A stretch of 49,700 nucleotides of DNA, from positions 1 through 49,700 of the forward strand of contig CANFOW010000010.1 in the NCBI GenBank assembly GCA_947448865.1, given 5' to 3'. This DNA is from Actinomycetota bacterium. GTDB taxonomy: Bacteria > Actinomycetota > Actinomycetes > S36-B12 > UBA5976. The translations under genes and the position numbers were made by a program. Positions 27,588-35,078 of this stretch are shown piece after piece. The notes beneath the pieces are model-generated. The model was not told the DNA's origin, did no database searches, and worked only from the letters and a program-made list of their open reading frames with translations. The stretch's first letter is position 1; every line of letters begins with the position of its first letter.

Positions 27588-27622
27588 AAGGGCCGTTGGG
27601 AGTAATCCCAGCGGCCCTTCTC
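27588..27622. terminator. Terminator between the giant secreted-protein gene and the ureohydrolase gene
   Basis: The stem of GGGCCGTTGGGA (27590-27601) with TCCCAGCGGCCC (27606-27617) has a single G-T wobble. It is flanked by AA on one side and TTCTC on the other, between two converging stop codons, so it may serve both genes. Confidence 0.85.
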
Positions 27623-27638
27623 ACATAGCGGGTCAAAT

Positions 27639-28589
27639 TCAGTTTGAGTTTGCCTGTCGGGTTACCAAACCAAGCACATTGCAAATGATGCGAGCGTTAT
27701 TTAGGGCTCCGATAGCATCAACATCCGCATCTGGCATGAACTCCACGAGGTCGAAGGCCGCTATCTTCGCTTTGCCTGCGATGCCGTGCAAGAGTTCTAC
27801 GACTTGCCAATAGGTCAAACCGCCAGGAGAACGTCCAATGACTCCAGGGACAATTGACGGGTCAAGCGCATCGCAATCTAAAGCGATGACAACGTTCGCT
27901 CCGGCTGGGACGAGCTCGATTGCCTGTTGAATACCACTGGAATGCACTTGGCGCGCAGAAACGAACTTCACGCCCCAGTCTGTGGCAGCTTGGTGATCAA
28001 TTGGTCGAGCTGAACCAATGCCTCGCTGACCGACTTGAATAATGTTCTCAACATGCTTCATTTCCGATGCTCGACGCATTGTTGAACTTAAGCCCCACAC
28101 TTCGCCTCGGACTTCATCGCGCCAGTCAATGTGAGCATCAATCTGAACAACAGTCACGTTGCTGTGACCTTCGAAAGCTTGAAGCATGGGAATCGGAATG
28201 GAATCATCACCACCGATAACTACTGGTACCGCGCCGGCTTCCAGAATCGCGCGAGTCGTGTTGCGGATCAAGTCACGATTGCCGGCACCATCAGATTCGT
28301 CGTATGCGAGATTGCCGAGATCGGCTGCATCAACTCCGAATGGAAACATAGGACCACCGAGATCAAAGTCAAAGTGTGACAGTGTGGAAGTGAACCCACT
28401 CACTGAGGCACGAATTGCGTCTGGTGCTGCGGCGCAATATGCTCCGACTGATTCGTATGGCGTGGCGCACGGTGCTCCGAAAACAACCGAAGTGAATGCA
28501 AGATTATCTGGGGTCGCACTAGGGATGCCCATAAATGTGGTTCCATCTAGGGCTCCGAACATCGTGCCTATGCGTGGACGATTTGTCAT
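27639..28589 (-). CDS. Ureohydrolase family enzyme (agmatinase/guanidino-acid hydrolase-like)
   Basis: A 316-residue member of the arginase/agmatinase superfamily, which hydrolyses a guanidino group to urea with two metal ions. Metal-ligand motifs are GGDDS (126-130), DAHIDWRD (151-158) and ALDCDALDPS (236-245). The first motif is usually GGDHS, with His as a metal ligand; here Asp129 replaces it. I recall the same GGDDS with DAHIDWRDE in a group of proteobacterial agmatinase-like proteins, so it is probably a subfamily feature rather than a defect. Substrate candidates are agmatine, guanidinobutyrate, guanidinopropionate or guanidine itself. It starts at ATG 28589 behind GAGAAAAC and is monocistronic by spacing. 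Confidence 0.88.
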   Translation of the reverse strand: MTNRPRIGTMFGALDGTTFMGIPSATPDNLAFTSVVFGAPCATPYESVGAYCAAAPDAIRASVSGFTSTLSHFDFDLGGPMFPFGVDAADLGNLAYDESDGAGNRDLIRNTTRAILEAGAVPVVIGGDDSIPIPMLQAFEGHSNVTVVQIDAHIDWRDEVRGEVWGLSSTMRRASEMKHVENIIQVGQRGIGSARPIDHQAATDWGVKFVSARQVHSSGIQQAIELVPAGANVVIALDCDALDPSIVPGVIGRSPGGLTYWQVVELLHGIAGKAKIAAFDLVEFMPDADVDAIGALNNARIICNVLGLVTRQANSN

Positions 28590-28735
28590 GTTGTTTTCTC
28601 AATCTTTCTATGGTTATTGAATATTCAGGTTTGGTTTCTTAAAGACTCAATGATGAACTTGAAGGTCGAGACCCTCGCGAAATCCTCCACTTAAATCTAA
28701 GCACTTGCGAATGCTCATTATTATTATGACGGCGA

Positions 28736-29812
28736 TTACGAATTCAGAGCAGTGATTGCGTCGGATTCGATCACTCGTAGACCGAGCTGTACTAGGGCCC
28801 GAGTTGCTTGGCCCATTGACTCCACATCGTCACTTGCTTCACCGAGTTGTTGGCCAGCAAGTGCACGTTTGCGTATCGACTCCATAATCACGGCAAGTTT
28901 GAAGCATGCCAAAGCAACACAAGTATCTAAATGGTCAAGTGAAAAGCCTGTCGCTTTTTGATACTGCGCCACGATATCGCTGCGACTCCAAAATCCGGGA
29001 GTATCCGTGACGTATTGAGCCACGGGAATGAGCGCACGTAAAGTATCGGTCGGTTGTGACCAATAAACCAACGAAATTGCTAAATCTGAAATGGGATCAC
29101 CGAGTGTGGCCATCTCCCAATCAAGAACAGCATTGATGTGAAAAGTGTCTGGTGCGACGATGACGTTGTCAATCCGGAAGTCACCGTGCACGATGCTTGT
29201 TGGTAGTGATTCCGGAAGTCGCGAGATTGATTGCGTCAACCACGCATGTAGGTCGGCGATGTCAGGTAGTTCGCGAGTCTTGGTAATTTCCCACTGTTCG
29301 CCCCAGCGTCGTGCCTGTCGAGCAAGGTAACCAGCAGGTTTTCCGATGCCACTCAAACCAGCGCTTTCAGGAGAAACTGAATGAAGCCGGCTTAACGTGT
29401 CTACAAGATTGCGAGACAGAATGTCTGCATGTTCTGGTGAAAGTAGTTGCGATTCAGAAGCATTGCTGATCACAACACCGTCAACAAATTCCATCAAGAC
29501 GAACGAGGCTCCGATGACTTCGATGTCCTCACAGAGTGCGATCACCTGTGGTGTTGGAAACCCGACTTGATTCATGCCGGCTAGCAATTGAAACTCACGT
29601 TTCATGTCGTGCGCACTGGGCATCAGGTTGCCAAGAGGCGGACGCCGCAAAACATACTTGATTCCTGATACATCGCTCAGTGTGTAGCTGACATTACTTC
29701 GGCCACCAGCCAGAAGTTCTGCCTTCAAAGGCGCATGCAGGTCCATGGCAGGAACATGAGTCGAAAACCAAGACTCAAGTTGAGCCATCCGTAAACCTGC
29801 GGGGTCGGTCAA
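28736..29812 (-). CDS. APH-like kinase, LvaA / ACAD10-11 kinase-domain type
   Basis: A 358-residue aminoglycoside-phosphotransferase-fold kinase. TTG 29812 is chosen because it forms a TTGA overlap with the acyl-CoA dehydrogenase stop and sits 7 bp after AGGAG; ATG 29788 is the alternative. Kinase motifs are YVLRRPP near 53-60, the catalytic loop HGDFRIDN at 209-216 and the metal-binding DWEMATLGDP at 231-240. This kinase paired with an acyl-CoA dehydrogenase parallels the fused human ACAD10/ACAD11 and the LvaA-LvaC pair of the Pseudomonas levulinate pathway, in which a 4-hydroxyacyl-CoA is phosphorylated and then rearranged. The same reaction here is inferred from the pairing; the acyl chain length is unknown. 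Confidence 0.82.
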   Translation of the reverse strand: MTDPAGLRMAQLESWFSTHVPAMDLHAPLKAELLAGGRSNVSYTLSDVSGIKYVLRRPPLGNLMPSAHDMKREFQLLAGMNQVGFPTPQVIALCEDIEVIGASFVLMEFVDGVVISNASESQLLSPEHADILSRNLVDTLSRLHSVSPESAGLSGIGKPAGYLARQARRWGEQWEITKTRELPDIADLHAWLTQSISRLPESLPTSIVHGDFRIDNVIVAPDTFHINAVLDWEMATLGDPISDLAISLVYWSQPTDTLRALIPVAQYVTDTPGFWSRSDIVAQYQKATGFSLDHLDTCVALACFKLAVIMESIRKRALAGQQLGEASDDVESMGQATRALVQLGLRVIESDAITALNS

Positions 29813-30996
29813 GACCAATCTCCTGGGAGTAATCCAGCTTCACTTTGGCGGGTGGCGCGTTTGGCTATCGACCAACGATGAACCTCGGATGGCCCATCGT
29901 AAATCCGAAATGGGCGAACATCACGGAAAATTTGAGCGATGGGCAGATCACCAGAAATCCCTGAGGCACCGCACAATTGCATGGAACGGTCAACTATGCG
30001 ATTGGTAGCTTCGGCGACAAACGTTTTAGCAATTGAGGTTTCCTTGCGTGCTGGCGAACCTGCGTCTAATGCCTGGGCGGCTGTGCGAATAAGCGCACGG
30101 CTTGCGGCTATGTCGATCTCGTTATCAGCAATCATCAACTGGGCCATTCCAAGCGATGACAACGTTGTACCGAACATGGGTCGCTGGGCGGCGTAGGCAA
30201 CAGCCACTTCGTGCGTGCGACGCGCGGCGCCTAGCCAGCGCATACAGTGCGTTAGTCGAGCAGGACCTAGACGCACTTGTGCGTACTGAAAACCCTCGTT
30301 GACCTTACCGAGCACAGCGTCATCGCTCACGAAACAGTCCTGGAAGGAAATCACACCATGGCCGCCTGAAAACGCACTGTCGATTGTGTCAAGCGTGCGC
30401 TCAATTGTCATGCCTGGATTTTCAGAATCGACAAGAAACATCGTTGCCTTATCGCCGGTACGCGCCATGGCAATTGAAAACGAAGCGCCATCTGCGCCGG
30501 TGATGAACCATTTGGTTCCATTGATCCTCCAACCGCCATCAACCTTTGTTGCTGTTGTGGTGAGTTGGTCAGGATCAGCACCTGCACCCGGTGAAGGTTC
30601 CGTCATTGTGAATGTGGAACGAATTTCACCACGGCTAAGCGGACCAAGATATTTCTCGCGCTGTTCAGGAGTTGTTACTTTGTCTAAAAGCAGAATGTTT
30701 CCTTCATCAGGTGCCGCACAATTAAGTGCAGTTGGACCAAGAAGACTGCGACCGCTCTCTTCGAGAATGACGGATTGCGCGAAATGTGACAACGCCATGC
30801 CACCAAACTCTTTGGGTGCAGTTGGCGCAAAAACTTGTGCCGTGCGCGCAAGCGATTGCAATTCAACGCGCAATGCAGGAGCAATGCCGTGTTGCTCGGG
30901 ACGAAGAAGATGCTCTCGAGGAATCACGTGTGTGTTAACGAAGTCACGAACTTTCAACGCAATTTCTTTAAGCTCGTCATCAATTATGTGAGTCAT
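29809..30996 (-). CDS. Acyl-CoA dehydrogenase, LvaC / ACAD10-11 type
   Basis: A 395-residue flavoprotein starting at ATG 30996 behind AAGAGGCG. It contains FTMTEPSPGAGADP near 130, WRINGTKWFITGADGASF near 155, the AAQRPMFGTTLSSLG block near 270 and C-terminal DVRPFRIYDGPSEVHRWSIAKR. In ordinary acyl-CoA dehydrogenases the catalytic base is Glu in a YEG motif; here the position is Asp (Asp367), giving DGPSEVH, close to the DGPDEVH of ACAD10/11-type enzymes. It is translationally coupled to the kinase and should act on its phosphorylated product, eliminating phosphate to yield a 2-enoyl-CoA. A GntR gene is divergent, with a palindrome between them. Confidence 0.88.
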   Translation of the reverse strand: MTHIIDDELKEIALKVRDFVNTHVIPREHLLRPEQHGIAPALRVELQSLARTAQVFAPTAPKEFGGMALSHFAQSVILEESGRSLLGPTALNCAAPDEGNILLLDKVTTPEQREKYLGPLSRGEIRSTFTMTEPSPGAGADPDQLTTTATKVDGGWRINGTKWFITGADGASFSIAMARTGDKATMFLVDSENPGMTIERTLDTIDSAFSGGHGVISFQDCFVSDDAVLGKVNEGFQYAQVRLGPARLTHCMRWLGAARRTHEVAVAYAAQRPMFGTTLSSLGMAQLMIADNEIDIAASRALIRTAAQALDAGSPARKETSIAKTFVAEATNRIVDRSMQLCGASGISGDLPIAQIFRDVRPFRIYDGPSEVHRWSIAKRATRQSEAGLLPGDWS

Positions 30997-31021
30997 GAGT
31001 CACGCCTCTTTCTCTAGCGGC

Positions 31022-31044
31022 GAGCATAGCAGGGTGCTATGCTC
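31022..31044. promoter_or_regulatory. Palindromic operator between the acyl-CoA dehydrogenase and gntR genes
   Basis: GAGCATAGCA (31022-31031) and TGCTATGCTC (31035-31044) form a perfect 10-bp inverted repeat around GGG. It lies 25 bp from the acyl-CoA dehydrogenase start and 45 bp from the regulator start, so one bound GntR dimer could control both directions. The T-run needed for a terminator is absent on either exit side. Confidence 0.7.
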
Positions 31045-31089
31045 AAAAAATCTTGAATCTTGCAGAATCAGAAAGGTTGGCACCTGTTA

Positions 31090-31731
31090 ATGACGTCCTC
31101 CAACGGGTCGCTCACCATTGACACATTCAATCGTTTACGTCTGGACATTATTCAAGGAACTATTCGTCCTAATGAGCGCCTCATTGCAGCAGACCTCGCG
31201 GCGGCGCTAAATATTTCCCGCACACCGATTCGTGAGGCGCTTCAATTACTTGAATCAGAAGATTTAGTTGTTGCAGTAAAACGTGGATACGTCGTTCGAG
31301 AACATTCTCGAGCTGACATTCAGGAAATTTATGAAGTGCGTGCCGCACTAGAAGGCATGGCCGCTCGCTTGGTTGCAGAGCAAAAAGGCTTGGCCGCTGT
31401 GAAAACAATTGAAGCGGTAGGTGCTCATAAAGATCAACTGGGAACCACAAAGGATCGCTCAAAAGTAGTTGACTTGAATAATGCATTCCACTCTGCGATT
31501 TTCGTGGCGTGTGGCAATCAGCGTCTAGAGCGAATTAATCGAAGCAATAGTCAACACTTCTTCAACTATCGGATTGCGGAGCTGTATACCAACGAAGAGC
31601 AACTCGCATCCATTCGCGAGCATGCTCGTATTGTAAAAGCCATCCGAGCACACGATGGTGATGCAGCCGAAACTGCGGCTCGTGAGCATGTACTGAATGG
31701 ACTTCGAGTCACACTCAGCAAATTGCGTTAG
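31090..31731 (+). CDS. GntR family transcriptional regulator (FadR/FCD subfamily)
   Basis: A 213-residue DNA-binding protein. Residues 8-70 form the winged helix, with the signature LAAALNISRTPIREALQLLESEDLV at about 37-61. Residues 75-205 form an all-helical FCD ligand domain (EIYEVRAALEGMAARLVAEQ, NNAFHSAIFVACGN, HARIVKAIRAHDGDAAETAAREHV) with the His/Asp positions that bind a metal and carboxylate ligand in this family. ATG 31090 is chosen; an upstream TTG at 31060 is in frame, and the ribosome site is loose (AGAAAGGTTGG). It is divergent from the acyl-CoA dehydrogenase-kinase pair and probably represses it until an acyl or hydroxyacid ligand binds. Confidence 0.88.
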   Translation: MTSSNGSLTIDTFNRLRLDIIQGTIRPNERLIAADLAAALNISRTPIREALQLLESEDLVVAVKRGYVVREHSRADIQEIYEVRAALEGMAARLVAEQKGLAAVKTIEAVGAHKDQLGTTKDRSKVVDLNNAFHSAIFVACGNQRLERINRSNSQHFFNYRIAELYTNEEQLASIREHARIVKAIRAHDGDAAETAAREHVLNGLRVTLSKLR

Positions 31732-31745
31732 CTCGCTATTGAGTT

Positions 31746-32507
31746 TTAAGTATTGCCATTTATGGTGATACCACCATCGACTAATAATGTTTGGCCAGTC
31801 ACATAGCTTGCTGCTGGGCTCGCAAGGAAAAACACGACCTGCGCAATTTCGCGAGGTTCAGCAAGTCGGCCAAGGCCAATCCGTGAATTGAGAAAGGCCT
31901 CGTCAATGCGCCCTTGCTTGATTCCGCCATCAACCATCTCAGTGCGAGTCCATCCAGGTGCCACATTGTTCACTCGAATGTTTCGCGGCGCCCACTCCAA
32001 TGCGAGTGTTCGGGTAAAACCTTCCAGGCCCGCTTTTGCAGATGTGTAACCAGTACGCCCTGCAATTCCAACGGAACCAGCGATTGATCCCACATTGACG
32101 ACTGAGGCGTCATCGGCTTTTCCGAGCAAGGCGCTAGCGGCGCGACAGACTTTGAATGCGCCGGACAAGTCAGTGTCAATCACTCGAAGCCATTCTTCGT
32201 CACTTACCTCTTCAATGGGCTTGCGAATAATGATTCCTGCGCAGTTCACCACTGAAGTTAAAGATCCAAAGTTTTCCTCAATGTCGACAAATGCTGCGCT
32301 AACAGATTCTGTATCTGTCACATCCATGACTACGCCGCTCACACGAACGTGTGGGTAGAGCGCCGTGAGCGATGCAACGGTTGAGTCAATTGCCGAAGCA
32401 TCGCGCCCCGACACGATGACATTCCAGTTGTTGCGCGCGAACTCGTCACTGATGGCTTGGCCAATTCCTTTGGCGCCACCTGTGACAAGAACGGTAGGAA
32501 GACTCAC
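31746..32507 (-). CDS. Short-chain dehydrogenase/reductase
   Basis: A 253-residue classical SDR. The cofactor site TGGAKGIGQAI is at residues 9-19, NCAG near 88 and the catalytic Ser-Tyr-Lys set is in NVGSIAGSVGIAGRTGYTSAKAG near 137-160. The C-terminal VTGQTLLVDGG is typical of 3-oxoacyl or polyol/hydroxyacid dehydrogenases. It begins at GTG 32507, overlapping the DadA stop (GTGA), and is the last gene of a racemase-RidA-DadA-SDR operon. It may oxidise or reduce a hydroxyacid or oxoacid intermediate of that pathway; the substrate is not readable from the sequence. It converges on gntR with 14 bp between. Confidence 0.87.
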   Translation of the reverse strand: MSLPTVLVTGGAKGIGQAISDEFARNNWNVIVSGRDASAIDSTVASLTALYPHVRVSGVVMDVTDTESVSAAFVDIEENFGSLTSVVNCAGIIIRKPIEEVSDEEWLRVIDTDLSGAFKVCRAASALLGKADDASVVNVGSIAGSVGIAGRTGYTSAKAGLEGFTRTLALEWAPRNIRVNNVAPGWTRTEMVDGGIKQGRIDEAFLNSRIGLGRLAEPREIAQVVFFLASPAASYVTGQTLLVDGGITINGNT

Positions 32508-33763
32508 TTACGAATCGACCGAACCTTAAACGGCTCAGTGGATACTTCTGGTGTGCGTCCCGCAATGATGTCTGCAAGCATTGCGCTGGAACCGCTGGCC
32601 ATGGTCCAACCCATGTGCCCATGGCCGGTGTTGTAATAAAGATTGTCGTGCTTCGGGCCTTTACCAATAATCGGAGGACCATCTGGTGTCATAGGGCGAA
32701 GACCCGCAGTCATGCGCGCTGTGTCCCAATCAGCGGCGTCTGGCCAGAGTTCACGAGCGGTATTCAAAATATTGTCGAAGTCGCTTGGCTTATGCGATTT
32801 GTCGTAACCGCTAAATTGTGCAGTTGACGAGATACGAAGTTTGTCGCCCATGGGTGACCATGCAACGAGTGTTTTTTCATCAACACCACCAAGGGTTGGA
32901 GCTGCTGCTTTGTTTGTGATGTCGATTGTTACTGAGAATCCCTTTGCTGGGTATACAGGAATGTCTTGACCAACACTTCGCGACAAGAATGGGCTTCCGA
33001 CGCCGAGCGCAAGGACATAGTTATCAGCTGTCATGGTTCCGTGATCGGTAACTAGTCCTGTGATGTGGCCATCTTTTTGCAAGAACTTTTCAGCAGTAAT
33101 TCCAAATTTGAATTCCACACCAAGTTCTTTGCATCTCGCCATCAAGTTACGACTGTACTTTTCAGAATTTCCACTTGCGTCATTGGGAGCGTGAATGGCG
33201 CCAACGATTGTGTCACCTGCTCCGGCAAATGCTGGATCAATACGCGCGAGTTCCTCGATACTAAGTCGTTCTAGTTTTTGACCATGTGATGTGAGAAGTT
33301 CCATCTTCATCAAGCCAAGCTCTAGTTCGGCTTCGTCGCGATACAAGTAAACAAGTCCTTGGTTTACTCCGTCGTATTCAATGCCTTCTGTTGTTGCGAT
33401 CTCGACAAGTTTGCGTTGGCTGTATTCCGAAAGTTCGAGCTTGGCGAGCGTGTTGATGCGAGCGCGACTTGAGGTGCATTCACGCAAAAATTGCAGACCC
33501 CACCACAGGAATCGCGGACTCAAAGTCGGCTTAACCCGGATAGACGTCTTTTCACCAAAAAGCGACTTGATCAGCATTTTTGGAGCAGCCGGAGAAGCCC
33601 ACGCAAAGCAGTGAGCTGGGGCAATGAGACCAGCGTTTACTGCAGTTGCTTCTTGGCCAACAGTGTCCTGTCGGTCAATTACGGTGACTTCATGACCATC
33701 TTTGGCCAAGTAGTACGCGGTCGTCACGCCGACGATCCCGCCGCCTAGCACGATTGTGCGCAT
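32504..33763 (-). CDS. dadA: D-amino acid dehydrogenase, DadA family
   Basis: A 419-residue flavoprotein that oxidises D-amino acids to imino acids and passes electrons to the respiratory chain. The FAD fold IVLGGGIVGVTTAYYLAKDG starts at residue 4, followed by EATAVNAGLIAPAHCFAWASP (about 39-59), the DadA-specific segment, and C-terminal YYNTGHGHMGWTMASGS near 383. Length fits DadA (about 410-435). ATG 33763 follows CAGGAGAATCCC. RidA lies immediately upstream, which suits an imine-producing enzyme. D-hydroxyproline dehydrogenases belong to the same family and are an alternative, especially as a proline-racemase-family enzyme is encoded 8 kb away. Confidence 0.88.
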   Translation of the reverse strand: MRTIVLGGGIVGVTTAYYLAKDGHEVTVIDRQDTVGQEATAVNAGLIAPAHCFAWASPAAPKMLIKSLFGEKTSIRVKPTLSPRFLWWGLQFLRECTSSRARINTLAKLELSEYSQRKLVEIATTEGIEYDGVNQGLVYLYRDEAELELGLMKMELLTSHGQKLERLSIEELARIDPAFAGAGDTIVGAIHAPNDASGNSEKYSRNLMARCKELGVEFKFGITAEKFLQKDGHITGLVTDHGTMTADNYVLALGVGSPFLSRSVGQDIPVYPAKGFSVTIDITNKAAAPTLGGVDEKTLVAWSPMGDKLRISSTAQFSGYDKSHKPSDFDNILNTARELWPDAADWDTARMTAGLRPMTPDGPPIIGKGPKHDNLYYNTGHGHMGWTMASGSSAMLADIIAGRTPEVSTEPFKVRSIRK

Positions 33764-33789
33764 GGGATTCTCCTGGTTTCTGTTCTGAA

Positions 33790-34179
33790 TTACTGGGGCA
33801 GTGCCGCGATAGCGGTGATTTCAACAACAAGGCCGTCAATCAGCAATCCGCACACAAGCGTGGCGCGAGCTGGACGATGGTTTGTGAAGATTTCAGCCCA
33901 AGCCTTGTTGTAGTGAGGCAAATGAGCGAGGTCTGTGATGTAAACAGTTGCTTGCGCGATGTCATCAAGAGTTGCGCCTTTTTCGGCGAGGATTGTTGCT
34001 ACCCGACCAAGTGTGTATTTGGTTTGTTCGTATGGGTCACCAGGGAATACAACATTTGCTTCTGGGTCGAGAGCAACTTGGCCTGCGACGAAAATAAGGC
34101 CATTTGCTACAGCTGCATTTGAATACGGCATGATTGCTGGACCTAATGACGGTGGGTTGTATGTTTCGACGTTACTCAT
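33790..34179 (-). CDS. ridA: RidA family imine/enamine deaminase
   Basis: A 129-residue YjgF/YER057c/UK114 protein that speeds hydrolysis of reactive 2-imino acids to 2-oxo acids. It contains SLGPAIMPYSNAAVANGLIFVAGQVALDP (about 12-40), QTKYTLGRVATILAEKGATLDDI and HRPARATLVCGLLI near 101-114, where Arg104 or Arg105 is the carboxylate-binding residue of active members. It lies between the racemase and DadA genes with short gaps, so it probably clears the imine released by DadA. The usual trimeric, cytoplasmic form is expected. Confidence 0.92.
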   Translation of the reverse strand: MSNVETYNPPSLGPAIMPYSNAAVANGLIFVAGQVALDPEANVVFPGDPYEQTKYTLGRVATILAEKGATLDDIAQATVYITDLAHLPHYNKAWAEIFTNHRPARATLVCGLLIDGLVVEITAIAALPQ

Positions 34180-34187
34180 GTTTTCTC

Positions 34188-34922
34188 CTAGACGATTCCG
34201 TTGTAGTTGTGTGGAACTGTTGCGTGATAGACGTAATTAATAAAGTTCGCCCAGTCGAACACGGGTAAACCAGTGGCCTCGTGAATTGCTTTGCTATACG
34301 GCGGCAAGTCACTACATTCGAGCATAAACGCACCGATTTGTGGATGTGCACGAACTAGGTCTTGCGCTGCAGTGACTACTTCGCTACGCATGTGGTCTTC
34401 GTCAAGCGTGCCGAGTTCCTTGAGAATGACGTCATTGAAGTGTGGGTAATTCTCCATGCCTTGAACCCGAAGCCGTGACGTATCGTGCACGCCTACAGTT
34501 GCGAATTCTTTGTCGCCAAGACCCGCAGAGTTAGCGGTCAAGATTCCCAGTTGTTTGTCTGGGCCAATCATTTGAAGCAACATAGGAAGCTGAACCAGGC
34601 TGGTCAAGAAAACCGGAATGTCAACGGCAGCTGCAACCCGATCTTGGAATGCGAGCATGAAACCACAGTTTCCTGTGATGGCACGCACTCCTTCGCTTTC
34701 GAGCTTCTTGGCTGCGTTGATCATGAGTTCGGCGAATGAATCACCGGATCCACGTAATACATCTGCGCCGCTAGCGCCGGGAACGGTTTCGTAGCGCACG
34801 GGGAAGTTAAACGTGTTGGCGTTATTTAAGTCGCCGGGAACGAATGGAATGTTCCATTCTGCACACAGCATGCCGATTGCATAGCCGTATGCGACTTGTC
34901 CTTGTCGAGCGTGGTAAATCAT
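34188..34922 (-). CDS. Aspartate/glutamate/hydantoin racemase family protein
   Basis: A 244-residue two-cysteine racemase-fold protein. The frame is open to 35123, but ATG 34922 (MIYHARQGQVAYGYAIG) is preferred since GAGGG lies 6 bp before it and family homology begins there. Cys86 in TGNCGFM and Cys203 in LECSDLPPYS are the paired acid/base residues of cofactor-independent racemases. The family includes Asp/Glu racemases, hydantoin racemase and maleate isomerase, so the substrate is open. It is the first gene of the RidA-DadA-SDR operon, which suggests it makes the D-enantiomer that DadA oxidises. A mirror-image motif pair controls this and the divergent 2-oxoacid dehydrogenase operon. Confidence 0.8.
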   Translation of the reverse strand: MIYHARQGQVAYGYAIGMLCAEWNIPFVPGDLNNANTFNFPVRYETVPGASGADVLRGSGDSFAELMINAAKKLESEGVRAITGNCGFMLAFQDRVAAAVDIPVFLTSLVQLPMLLQMIGPDKQLGILTANSAGLGDKEFATVGVHDTSRLRVQGMENYPHFNDVILKELGTLDEDHMRSEVVTAAQDLVRAHPQIGAFMLECSDLPPYSKAIHEATGLPVFDWANFINYVYHATVPHNYNGIV

Positions 34923-34938
34923 GTGTGCCCTCATCTCT

Positions 34939-34958
34939 TGCATACATCTTTGCATGCA
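34939..34958. promoter_or_regulatory. 8-4-8 operator motif, racemase side
   Basis: TGCATACA-TCTT-TGCATGCA on the plus strand lies 17 bp before the racemase start codon. It is the mirror image of the element at 35059-35078 on the other side of the same divergent promoter region. Confidence 0.65.
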
Positions 34959-35041
34959 GTAATGGCTTTTTCTCTGCGTTTCCAAAACCAGACCATGTGG
35001 CAAAGGTCGCAGAAAATAAGGATTTTTCTGGTCTAAGTGTG

Positions 35042-35071
35042 TTGTCAAGCAGGTGGATTGCATGCAATAGT
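35042..35071 (+). promoter_or_regulatory. Promoter of the 2-oxoacid dehydrogenase operon, leaderless
   Basis: TTGTCA (35042-35047, five of six consensus positions) is followed by an 18-bp spacer and AATAGT (35066-35071), with the ATG at 35078. No ribosome site lies close to the ATG, so transcription probably starts at the start codon. Confidence 0.5.
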
Positions 35072-35078
35072 GCATACA
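35059..35078. promoter_or_regulatory. 8-4-8 operator motif, dehydrogenase side
   Basis: TGCATGCA-ATAG-TGCATACA overlaps the -10 box and its last base is the A of the E1alpha ATG. A protein bound here would block both polymerase and the start point. It is the inverted partner of 34939-34958. Confidence 0.7.

Noticed and set aside
30299-30991. 230-codon plus-strand frame over the acyl-CoA dehydrogenase gene
   Set aside because: Shadow of a well-supported minus-strand gene; no start signal and Ser-rich nonsense composition.
34844-35077. 78-codon N-terminal extension of E1alpha
   Set aside because: It runs through the divergent promoter and operator motifs and overlaps the racemase gene; family homology starts after ATG 35078.
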